A stretch of DNA of 8,501 nt, taken from the NCBI GenBank assembly GCA_021783525.1, contig JAJXTT010000056.1, forward strand, positions 1 to 8,501, written 5' to 3'. Below the pieces are notes generated by a model. The model ran no database searches and was not told the DNA's origin. It worked only from the letters and a program-made list of their open reading frames with translations. The first letter of the stretch is position 1, and every line of letters begins with the position of its first letter. The position numbers and the translations under genes were made by a program. Positions 1 to 5,760 of the stretch are shown piece after piece. The DNA comes from Pseudomonadota bacterium (GTDB taxonomy: Bacteria; Pseudomonadota; Gammaproteobacteria; Burkholderiales; Gallionellaceae).

Positions 1-1
1 G

Positions 2-298
2 CTGACGGCAAAACTCAACGAGCCTTTTCCGGGCAAGACCGTGGTCGTCACGCACCACCTGCCCAGCGCGCGATCCGTCGCCGAACGCTACAAGACCAGT
101 CTCACGTCGGCCTGCTTCGCATCCCGTTTGGACGAGTTGATGGGAACCAGTGCGTTGTGGATCCACGGCCACACGCATGACAGTTTTGATTACGTGCTGC
201 ACGGCACCCGCGTCGTGTGCAACCCGCGCGGTTACTGCCGCAATCCGGACAAGCCGGAGAACAGGGAATTCGATCCTGGCTTGGTGGTGGAGGTCTGA
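2..298 (+). CDS. Metallophosphoesterase, C-terminal part (5' end outside window)
   Basis: The reading frame is open from base 2 to the TGA at 296-298, so only the last 98 codons of a larger protein are seen. The sequence shows THHLPS near the start and WIHGHTHDSFDY followed by NPRGY. The GHTH motif and the upstream THH pair are the metal-binding histidines typical of the C-terminal half of calcineurin-like (MPP superfamily) phosphoesterases. Substrate cannot be told: the family includes phosphodiesterases, phosphatases and nucleases, and this short C-terminal type is usually annotated only as metallophosphoesterase. No membrane segment is visible in the part present, so it is probably cytoplasmic. 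It converges on the chemoreceptor gene and has no evident link to the hydrogenase genes. A GTG at 41 could be read as a start, but coding similarity continues upstream of it, so I treat the gene as cut by the window edge. Confidence 0.85.
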   Translation: MTAKLNEPFPGKTVVVTHHLPSARSVAERYKTSLTSACFASRLDELMGTSALWIHGHTHDSFDYVLHGTRVVCNPRGYCRNPDKPENREFDPGLVVEV

Positions 299-339
299 GC
301 CCGGAGGGGGGTCGTTCGGGAACACAGATACCGTTCATG

Positions 340-370
340 AAAAAGCCTCGCATCGCTGCGAGGCTTCTCT
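340..370. terminator. Stem-loop terminator between convergent genes
   Basis: A perfect 10-bp stem (343-352 with 357-366, arm AAGCCTCGCA) closes a 4-nt loop. Read on the minus strand the stem is followed by five U (from A340-A344), a good intrinsic terminator for the chemoreceptor gene that ends at 471, about 105 nt upstream of the stem. Read on the plus strand the tail is CTCTGTTT, a weaker U-tract, so it may also end the phosphoesterase transcript. Confidence 0.75.
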
Positions 371-395
371 GTTTCCAGGGAAGCGTCGATCAAAC

Positions 396-421
396 CCGTT
401 CGCCCTGAGCCCGTCGAAGGG
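396..421 (-). repeat. 26-nt dispersed intergenic repeat, copy 1
   Basis: This stretch is the reverse complement of 5694-5719 with a single mismatch over 26 nt. It starts CCGTTCGCCCTGAGCC and ends GTCGAAGGG. It lies in the gap between the two convergent genes. Elements of this kind (TTCGAC...GGCTCAGGGCGAAC) are common in intergenic DNA of many proteobacterial genomes. I know of no proven function for them. Confidence 0.8.
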
Positions 422-470
422 TCACCGCGAACCGCTCTAATCTGCACGTCCCCTAAACCGGGCCGCCGGA

Positions 471-2084
471 TCAGATCTTGAAGCGGTTCACCGTGGCCTG
501 CATGTTGTCCGCCAGTTTCGCAAGCTGTCCTGCCTCTCCTGCAGTCAGGTCGGCAGAGGCGCTGTTCTGCTCGGTCATCTGCGCCACTTTTTCGATGTGC
601 ACGGCGATGTCCTTGCTGGCGCGGCTTTGCTCTTCGAGCGCGATGGAGATGTCGCTGACCGTGCGGATCACCTGGCCGGATTCGGTCTTGATCTGGTTGA
701 TGGCATCGCCGGCCTGTTGCGCGAGCGCCACCCCGCCATCGACCTGAACCACGGTCGCATCCATGCCCGCCACGGCAGCGTTCGAAGCTTGCTGTATGGT
801 ATCGATCATCTGCGTGACTTCCTGCGTGGACTGGGTGGTGCGTTCCGCCAGCTTGCGCACCTCGTCCGCCACAACCGCGAATCCGCGTCCCTGCTCGCCC
901 GCCCGCGCCGCCTCGATGGCCGCATTCAGCGCCAGCAGGTTGGTCTGGTCGGCGATCTCCTTGATGACCTTCACGATGGTGGAGATCTTGGTCGTCTGCT
1001 CGCCCAGGTTGCCGATGGAAACGGAAGTCTGGCGCACGGTATCGGCGATCTTGCGCATCTCTTCCGCGGCGCTGTGGATGATCTCGCCGCCCTTCTCGGA
1101 AAGCTCGCCGGAACTTTGCGATATCTTCAGCGCTTCGCGCGCACCGTCCGAAACATGGGCGATACTCTCCGTGACCTGTTCCACTGTCGACGCCATCGCG
1201 GACGCGGCTTCGCTCTGGCTGGTGGAGCCGGTGGCCACCTGCTGCGAAGACACCGACAGCGAGTGGGACGATGCGGCGACTTTCTCGATGTCGTCGTGCA
1301 CCTGGCGGAACGCGGTCTGCAGGTTGCCCATCAGTTCATTGAATGAAGTTGCGGTCTGGCCGATCTCGTCGTTGCTGTTCACCTTGACGCGCCGGGTGAA
1401 GTCGCCGGTGCTGCTGATCTCCATGATCGCGGTGCGCAGTTGGCCTGCCGGGACGGAGACCAGTTTGTGCAGGATGTACTTGAACAACAGCCAGAGTACC
1501 ACCTGCACCCCGAGGATGACGACCACTGACATCCATGCCAGCATCCTCAGTTCCGCATTGTTGGCCGAGATGTCCAGGTCGACCACGGACGCTCCGTTGT
1601 GGTAACCCACCGGCACGGTGTGGCACATCAGGCAGTTGGTGCCCCTGAAGTTCGTGCTTTCGGTGTAGGGCACGATCCCGTGCAATATATCCCCGCGTCT
1701 CTCGAAGATCTCCTGGCCGTCGTCCAGCGCCTTGCGCTCCTCGTCGCCGGTGGGCTGTTCTTCCGGCAGGCCCATGCCGAACTGCTCCTGCACCAGCTTG
1801 TTGCGGATGATGCGCAGGGACTTGATGTCTTCGCCGGAGCCCATCTTGGTGATGAACAGCTTGCGCTGCTCCACGTCGCTGATGATGCCGTTCAGCATCA
1901 GCATGTTGGCGCCGTTGATCACACCGTCCGCCAGCGCCCTGATCTTGCTTTCTGCTCCGCGCTCCTGGGCTCTGCGTTCGATATTGTAAAACGAGACTGC
2001 GGCCACGATGCTGACGATCAGCAGCAGGAATTGGACTGACAACTGGACCTTGACGGCGATACTTGATGTGACGAAGTTAGGCAT
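471..2084 (-). CDS. Methyl-accepting chemotaxis protein with periplasmic CxxCH (c-type heme) sensor domain
   Basis: This is a transmembrane chemoreceptor of about 537 residues. TM1 is at about residues 13-33, followed by a periplasmic domain of about 150 residues. TM2 is at about 183-201, a HAMP region follows to about 260, then the long cytoplasmic signalling coiled coil. The CheA/CheW-binding tip (EIADQTNLLALNAAIEAAR, then GFAVVADEVRKLAERT) is at about 375-415. There is no C-terminal NWETF-type pentapeptide; the protein ends in NRFKI. The periplasmic domain holds CLMCH (C151, C154, H155; bases 1620-1634), the covalent heme c attachment motif, shortly before TM2. This resembles heme-binding DUF3365/Tll0287-like or heme-PAS sensors, which suggests redox, O2 or NO sensing (inference). 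Two ATGs compete: 2093 abuts the GGGAG (2094-2098), while 2084 has a 9-nt spacer, so I prefer 2084. It is divergent from the hydrogenase genes. Confidence 0.93.
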   Translation of the reverse strand: MPNFVTSSIAVKVQLSVQFLLLIVSIVAAVSFYNIERRAQERGAESKIRALADGVINGANMLMLNGIISDVEQRKLFITKMGSGEDIKSLRIIRNKLVQEQFGMGLPEEQPTGDEERKALDDGQEIFERRGDILHGIVPYTESTNFRGTNCLMCHTVPVGYHNGASVVDLDISANNAELRMLAWMSVVVILGVQVVLWLLFKYILHKLVSVPAGQLRTAIMEISSTGDFTRRVKVNSNDEIGQTATSFNELMGNLQTAFRQVHDDIEKVAASSHSLSVSSQQVATGSTSQSEAASAMASTVEQVTESIAHVSDGAREALKISQSSGELSEKGGEIIHSAAEEMRKIADTVRQTSVSIGNLGEQTTKISTIVKVIKEIADQTNLLALNAAIEAARAGEQGRGFAVVADEVRKLAERTTQSTQEVTQMIDTIQQASNAAVAGMDATVVQVDGGVALAQQAGDAINQIKTESGQVIRTVSDISIALEEQSRASKDIAVHIEKVAQMTEQNSASADLTAGEAGQLAKLADNMQATVNRFKI

Positions 2085-2208
2085 TCTCGACATCTCCCAA
2101 AAAATTATTATTAGTCGTTTTCATGTTTATGCTTGCGGCTTTCCATTTCCGGGGAGCAACCCGATTCAAAGTTGGTGCCCGCAAATGAATATTCTGCAGG
2201 TCGTCTTG

Positions 2209-2228
2209 AACATGCTTGCGCGCATGTT
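2209..2228. promoter_or_regulatory. Perfect 7-bp inverted repeat, possible operator
   Basis: AACATGC (2209-2215) and GCATGTT (2222-2228) are exact reverse complements separated by 6 nt. It lies about 120 bp upstream of the chemoreceptor start and about 320 bp upstream of the hydrogenase promoter candidate. It could be a dimer-binding site for either gene; no known regulator is assigned. Confidence 0.35.
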
Positions 2229-2322
2229 TGCTGAAGCAGGCGAACTATTCGTGTGTTCCTACTCTAGCGGCCAGATATAGTATTTATTTAGGGAAACAGC
2301 AACACAAAAAGCATCTAATTCA

Positions 2323-2340
2323 TTGTCGCGGCTGCGAAAA
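2323..2340. promoter_or_regulatory. Imperfect inverted repeat, possible upstream activator site
   Basis: TTGTCGC (2323-2329) and GCGAAAA (2334-2340) pair at 6 of 7 positions around a 4-nt centre. The site is roughly 220 bp upstream of the predicted start of the hydrogenase transcript, a distance usual for NtrC-family activator sites such as those of HoxA/HupR. The assignment is inference. Confidence 0.25.
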
Positions 2341-2531
2341 CGTCAAATTGGCGTGAAATGTCCCGCGCCGGTTCCCCCGACGAATATTTAACCACACAAA
2401 AAATACGGACACTTTCCTTCCGGTCAAATTCGTATTCCGAGCGAATCGGTCACTCTTTCAGAAAGCCTCCATTCCTGTCCTGCTCGCCTGTAACGCCCTA
2501 TCCATCGGGCATTGGCGGATGTCATTGTCCG

Positions 2532-2547
2532 TGGCACGGAACTTGAT
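2532..2547 (+). promoter_or_regulatory. Sigma-54-type promoter candidate for the hydrogenase structural genes
   Basis: The sequence reads TGGCACG, GAAC, TTGAT. The -24 element matches the sigma-54 consensus TGGCACG at all 7 positions, the N4 spacing is right, and the -12 element is TTGA instead of TTGC, so only the C of the -12 GC is off. Transcription would start near 2558, giving a leader of about 75 nt before the ATG at 2634. Uptake hydrogenase operons of Cupriavidus, Rhodobacter and Rhizobium types include sigma-54 promoters activated by HoxA/HupR-like regulators, so the position is biologically sensible. Confidence 0.5.
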
Positions 2548-2633
2548 ACATGTCCTGCGCAAGGATGATTTTCCGTCAGGGCGGACGGTTGATCGTGCAG
2601 AAAGAGCCTGACCGATAGACAAGGGAGAGAGAA

Positions 2634-3722
2634 ATGTCGATAGAAACATTTTATGAGGTGATGCGGAGGCAAGGAATTTCGCGCCGCAGTTTCCTGAAAT
2701 ATTGCAGTCTGACTGCGGCCTCGCTGGGCCTCGCGCCAACGATGGCACCGAAGATCGCCGAGGCGATGGAGACCAAACCGCGCACGCCGGTGATTTGGCT
2801 GCACGGCCTGGAATGCACCTGCTGCTCGGAATCGTTCATCCGTTCCGCGCACCCGCTGGCAAAAGACGTGGTGCTGTCCATGCTCTCGCTGGACTACGAC
2901 GACACGCTGATGGCAGCAGCCGGACATCAGGCGGAAGAAATTATTGCTGAGATAAGAAGGAAATATAAAGGTAATTTCATTCTCGCAGTGGAAGGCAATC
3001 CGCCGTTGAACGAAGACGGCATGTTCTGTATCCACGGCGGACGGCCATTTGTTGAGGTCTTGAAAGAGACCGCCGCCGATGCCAAGGCCATCATCTCCTG
3101 GGGTGCGTGCGCCTCCTGGGGGTGCGTGCAGGCTGCCAAGCCGAACCCGACGCGTGCCACGCCCGTGCACAAAGTCATCACCGACAAGCCCATCATCAAG
3201 GTGCCGGGCTGCCCGCCCATCGCCGAGGTGATGACCGCGGTGGTGACCTACATGCTGACCTTCGACCGCATCCCCGAGCTGGATCGACAGGGGCGCCCGA
3301 AGATGTTCTACGGCCAGCGCATCCACGACAAATGTTATCGCCGTCCGAATTTCGATGCGGGGCAGTTTGTTGAGGAGTGGGATGACGAAGCTGCGCGAAA
3401 AGGATATTGCTTGTACAAGATGGGTTGCAAAGGCCCCACCACCTACAATGCCTGCTCTACCACGCGCTGGAACGGCGGTGTGTCGTTTCCGATCCAGTCC
3501 GGCCATGGTTGCATCGGCTGTTCCGAGGACGGCTTCTGGGACAAGGGCGGTTTCTACAACCGCGTCACAGATATCAAGCAGTTCGGTGTCGAATCCAATG
3601 CAGACAAGGTCGGCGGCACTGTGGCGGCAGTTGCAGGTGCGGCGGTAGTAGCACACGCCGCAGTCAGCGCGTTGAGCAAAGCGCGCAGCGGTAAAGAAGA
3701 ACAGAACAAGGGAGGCAAGTAA
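2634..3722 (+). CDS. hyaA: [NiFe] hydrogenase small subunit, oxygen-tolerant group 1d type
   Basis: This is the electron-transfer subunit (HyaA/HoxK/HupS), 362 residues. A twin-arginine signal (SRRSFLK, 16-22) is followed by a hydrophobic stretch and a likely cleavage after AEA (42-44). The proximal cluster ligands are C61, C64, C159 and C193, plus the two extra cysteines C63 (in ECTCCSES) and C164 (in ASWGC) that mark oxygen-tolerant enzymes with a [4Fe-3S] cluster. The distal [4Fe-4S] ligands are H231, C234, C259 and C265. The medial [3Fe-4S] ligands are C274, C293 and C296. All correspond to E. coli Hyd-1 numbering with an offset of 44. A C-terminal hydrophobic helix (about 326-346) anchors it and should contact the cytochrome b. 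The ATG at 2634 has GGGAGAGAG before it. The gene ends 2 nt before the large subunit, whose ribosome site lies inside this gene's end, so coupled translation is likely. Confidence 0.98.
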   Translation: MSIETFYEVMRRQGISRRSFLKYCSLTAASLGLAPTMAPKIAEAMETKPRTPVIWLHGLECTCCSESFIRSAHPLAKDVVLSMLSLDYDDTLMAAAGHQAEEIIAEIRRKYKGNFILAVEGNPPLNEDGMFCIHGGRPFVEVLKETAADAKAIISWGACASWGCVQAAKPNPTRATPVHKVITDKPIIKVPGCPPIAEVMTAVVTYMLTFDRIPELDRQGRPKMFYGQRIHDKCYRRPNFDAGQFVEEWDDEAARKGYCLYKMGCKGPTTYNACSTTRWNGGVSFPIQSGHGCIGCSEDGFWDKGGFYNRVTDIKQFGVESNADKVGGTVAAVAGAAVVAHAAVSALSKARSGKEEQNKGGK

Positions 3723-3724
3723 TC

Positions 3725-5581
3725 ATGTCAGCTTATGAAACTCAGGGCTACAAGATCGACAACAGCGGCAAACGCGTGGTGGTAGATCCGGTGTGTCGCA
3801 TCGAAGGACACATGCGTGTCGAGGTCAATCTGAATGCCAACAACGTGATCACCAACGCGGTTTCCACCGGCACGATGTGGCGTGGTCTGGAGGTAATCCT
3901 TAAAGGCCGCGATCCGCGCGATGCGTGGGCATTTGTCGAGCGTATTTGTGGTGTTTGCACAGGTTGCCATGCACTCGCTTCTGTGCGTGCCGTGGAAGAC
4001 GCGCTAGATATCAAGATTCCACTGAATGCCCATCTGATCCGCGAGATGATGGCTAAAACGTTGCAAGTCCACGACCATGCAGTGCATTTCTATCACCTCC
4101 ACGCTTTGGATTGGGTGGACGTGTTATCAGCGTTAAAGGCAGATCCGAAAAGAACTAGTGAGTTACAACAAATGGTTTCTCCGGCTCACCCGTTATCGTC
4201 GCCGGGTTACTTCCGCGATATTCAAAATCGATTGAAGAAGTTCGTCGAATCTGGCCAGCTCGGACCATTTATGAATGGCTATTGGGGTAATAAGGCCTAT
4301 TTATTGCCACCGGAGGCAAATCTGATGGCGGTGACGCACTACCTGGAAGCGCTTGATCTTCAGAAAGAATGGGTAAAAGTGCATACTATTTTTGGTGGCA
4401 AGAATCCTCACCCTAACTACTTGGTTGGTGGGGTACCTTGTGCAATCAACATAGACGGCACAGGCGCGGCTGGAGCGCCTATCAACATGGAGAGGCTGAA
4501 TTTTATTGAATCTCTTATTAAGGAAATGATCGAGTTCAATAATAATGTCTATGTTCCTGATGTCTTGGCAATTGGCACAATATACAAGCAGGGAGGGTGG
4601 CTTTTTGGTGGAGGCTTGTCGGCCACAAACGTAGCTGACTACGGTAGCTATGAGAAAGTACCCTATGACAACAGCACGCGGCAGTTGCCTGGCGGTGTAA
4701 TTCTGGACGGAAATTGGAACGAAATCCTTCCGATTGATCCACGTGATCCCGAACAGGTTCAGGAATTCGTCAATCATAGCTGGTACAAATATCCAGACGA
4801 AAGCAAAGGGCTGCATCCTTGGGATGGTGTCACTGAAGCCAACTATCAATTGGGTGAAAAGACCAAAGGTACACGCACCGCGATCAAAGAACTCGACGAA
4901 AATGCCAAGTACTCTTGGATTAAATCACCACGCTGGCGTGGACATGCGGTTGAAGTAGGGCCGTTGGCACGCTATACCTTAGGTTATGCACATGCGTTAA
5001 AGGGCAACAGATACTGCCAGCGTGTCAAGCAACAAGTGGACGATGCGGCACAGGCGATCAACAGCGCGATCCCGAAAGCGCTAGGCATGCCCGAAACTCA
5101 TTACAGTTTAAAGCAACTGTTGCCAACAACCATTGGGCGTACGTTAGCGCGCGCGCTTGAGAGTCAATATGCTTCTGAAATGATGCTGGAAGACTTCAAT
5201 CAACTAATCAGTAATCTTAAATCGGGTGATAGCTCTACTGCTAATATCGAGAAGTGGGATCCATCTACGTGGCCGAAAGAAGCTAAAGGTGTGGGTACGG
5301 TGGCTGCGCCCCGCGGTATGTTAGGGCATTGGATACGCATAAAGGATGGCAAAATCGAAAATTACCAATGTGTAGTGCCTACCACTTGGAACGGGAGTCC
5401 GCGCGATCCAAAAGGGCAAATCGGTGCGTTCGAGGCTTCACTGATGAATACGCCGATGGCGAACGCAGATCAACCGCTGGAGATCTTGCGCACCTTGCAC
5501 AGTTTCGACCCCTGCCTGGCATGCTCCACGCATGTGATGTCGCCGGAAGGGCAGGAGCTGAGCAAGGTCACGGTACGCTAA
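3725..5581 (+). CDS. hyaB: [NiFe] hydrogenase large subunit, group 1d type
   Basis: This is the catalytic subunit (HyaB/HoxG/HupL), 618 residues, which oxidises H2 at the NiFe(CN)2CO site in the periplasm after co-export with the small subunit. The L1 motif RICGVCTGCH holds nickel/iron ligands C75 and C78. The L2 motif DPCLACSTH near the C-terminus holds C597 and C600. E27 (RIEGH) is the conserved glutamate of the proton path. The 15 residues after H603 (VMSPEGQELSKVTVR) form the tail normally removed by a HyaD-type protease, here encoded downstream. C81 in L1 is an extra cysteine. GGGAGG at 3710-3715 is the ribosome site. The gene is compositionally mosaic: both ends are GC-rich like the small subunit, but roughly 4050-5400 is AT-richer with TTA and TTG leucine codons (16 G/C of 60 in 4501-4560). 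The protein has all family motifs and looks intact. Confidence 0.98.
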   Translation: MSAYETQGYKIDNSGKRVVVDPVCRIEGHMRVEVNLNANNVITNAVSTGTMWRGLEVILKGRDPRDAWAFVERICGVCTGCHALASVRAVEDALDIKIPLNAHLIREMMAKTLQVHDHAVHFYHLHALDWVDVLSALKADPKRTSELQQMVSPAHPLSSPGYFRDIQNRLKKFVESGQLGPFMNGYWGNKAYLLPPEANLMAVTHYLEALDLQKEWVKVHTIFGGKNPHPNYLVGGVPCAINIDGTGAAGAPINMERLNFIESLIKEMIEFNNNVYVPDVLAIGTIYKQGGWLFGGGLSATNVADYGSYEKVPYDNSTRQLPGGVILDGNWNEILPIDPRDPEQVQEFVNHSWYKYPDESKGLHPWDGVTEANYQLGEKTKGTRTAIKELDENAKYSWIKSPRWRGHAVEVGPLARYTLGYAHALKGNRYCQRVKQQVDDAAQAINSAIPKALGMPETHYSLKQLLPTTIGRTLARALESQYASEMMLEDFNQLISNLKSGDSSTANIEKWDPSTWPKEAKGVGTVAAPRGMLGHWIRIKDGKIENYQCVVPTTWNGSPRDPKGQIGAFEASLMNTPMANADQPLEILRTLHSFDPCLACSTHVMSPEGQELSKVTVR

Positions 5582-5590
5582 AGAGACAGC

Positions 5591-5672
5591 GATTTAATCC
5601 TCCGTTCGTGGTGATACTCCGACAAGCTCAGTACTAAAGGCGAAGTCGAACCATGAACGGAGGTGTTAAATC
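5591..5672. repeat. Long imperfect inverted repeat between large subunit and cytochrome b genes
   Basis: The outer arms GATTTAATCCTCCGTTCGTG (5591-5610) and GAACGGAGGTGTTAAATC (5655-5672) pair with few mismatches. The paired region extends inward through GGT / ACC, leaving about 37 nt in the middle. The inner sequence (GACAAGCTCAGTAC, GTCGAACCATGAACGG) resembles a widespread proteobacterial intergenic repeat. It starts 9 nt after the large-subunit stop and could fold as a stable hairpin in the mRNA. Confidence 0.7.
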
Positions 5673-5693
5673 GGTCAACGGCTTAACAAAGAG

Positions 5694-5719
5694 CCCTTCG
5701 ACTGGCTCAGGGCGAACGG
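5694..5719 (+). repeat. 26-nt dispersed intergenic repeat, copy 2
   Basis: This is the inverted counterpart of 396-421 with one mismatch in 26 nt. It begins CCCTTCGACTGGCTC and ends AGGGCGAACGG. It lies just after the long inverted repeat and before the cytochrome b ribosome site, so the 179-bp gap is made largely of repeat material. Confidence 0.8.
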
Positions 5720-5727
5720 AATAATCA

Positions 5728-5744
5728 GCGCCTTCATAAGGCGC
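5728..5744 (+). promoter_or_regulatory. Perfect hairpin just before the cytochrome b ribosome binding site
   Basis: GCGCCTT and AAGGCGC pair perfectly around the 3-nt loop CAT. No U-tract follows, so it is not an intrinsic terminator. It ends 2 nt before the GAAAGGAGA ribosome site (5747-5755) and could stabilise the 5' end of a processed transcript or influence translation of the cytochrome. Confidence 0.45.
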
Positions 5745-5760
5745 ACGAAAGGAGACTGTC

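Larger units (their letters stand above)
2094..2633. promoter_or_regulatory. Divergent control region between chemoreceptor and hydrogenase genes
   Basis: This 540-bp gap has no convincing gene. The short open frames in it lack family resemblance and ribosome binding sites. It holds a perfect 7-bp dyad at 2209-2228, an imperfect dyad at 2323-2340, a further imperfect dyad at 2492-2513 (AACGCCC / GGGCATT), a sigma-54-like promoter at 2532-2547, and the ribosome binding site GGGAGAGAG (2623-2631) of the small-subunit gene. AT-rich patches lie at about 2280-2325 and 2385-2410. The length suits an enhancer-dependent promoter with upstream activator sites. I could not identify a convincing promoter for the chemoreceptor. 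Confidence 0.6.

Noticed and set aside
597..1605. Long plus-strand open frames (249 and 280 codons) over the chemoreceptor gene
   Set aside because: They lie opposite a clear MCP coding sequence, have no family resemblance, and are explained by the codon bias of the minus-strand gene.
2130..2145. Minus-strand sigma-54-like match before the chemoreceptor (TGGAAAG, CCGC, AAGCA)
   Set aside because: GG and GC are correctly spaced, but only about 8 of 12 consensus positions match. Such matches are expected by chance and I saw no supporting site.
2358..2546. 62-codon open frame in the divergent control region
   Set aside because: It has no ribosome site and no protein family character, and it overlaps the sigma-54 promoter candidate.
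2424..3656. 410-codon minus-strand open frame opposite the small-subunit gene
   Set aside because: The plus strand encodes an unmistakable hydrogenase small subunit here. The antisense translation has no recognisable domain and is a GC-bias shadow.
4301..4849. 182-codon minus-strand open frame opposite the large-subunit gene
   Set aside because: It overlaps conserved hydrogenase coding sequence and has no ribosome site or protein-like features.
5591..5719. CRISPR-like or tRNA-like structure in the gap before cytochrome b
   Set aside because: The repeats are inverted and not regularly spaced direct repeats, and no tRNA arms can be formed. They fit REP-like intergenic elements better.
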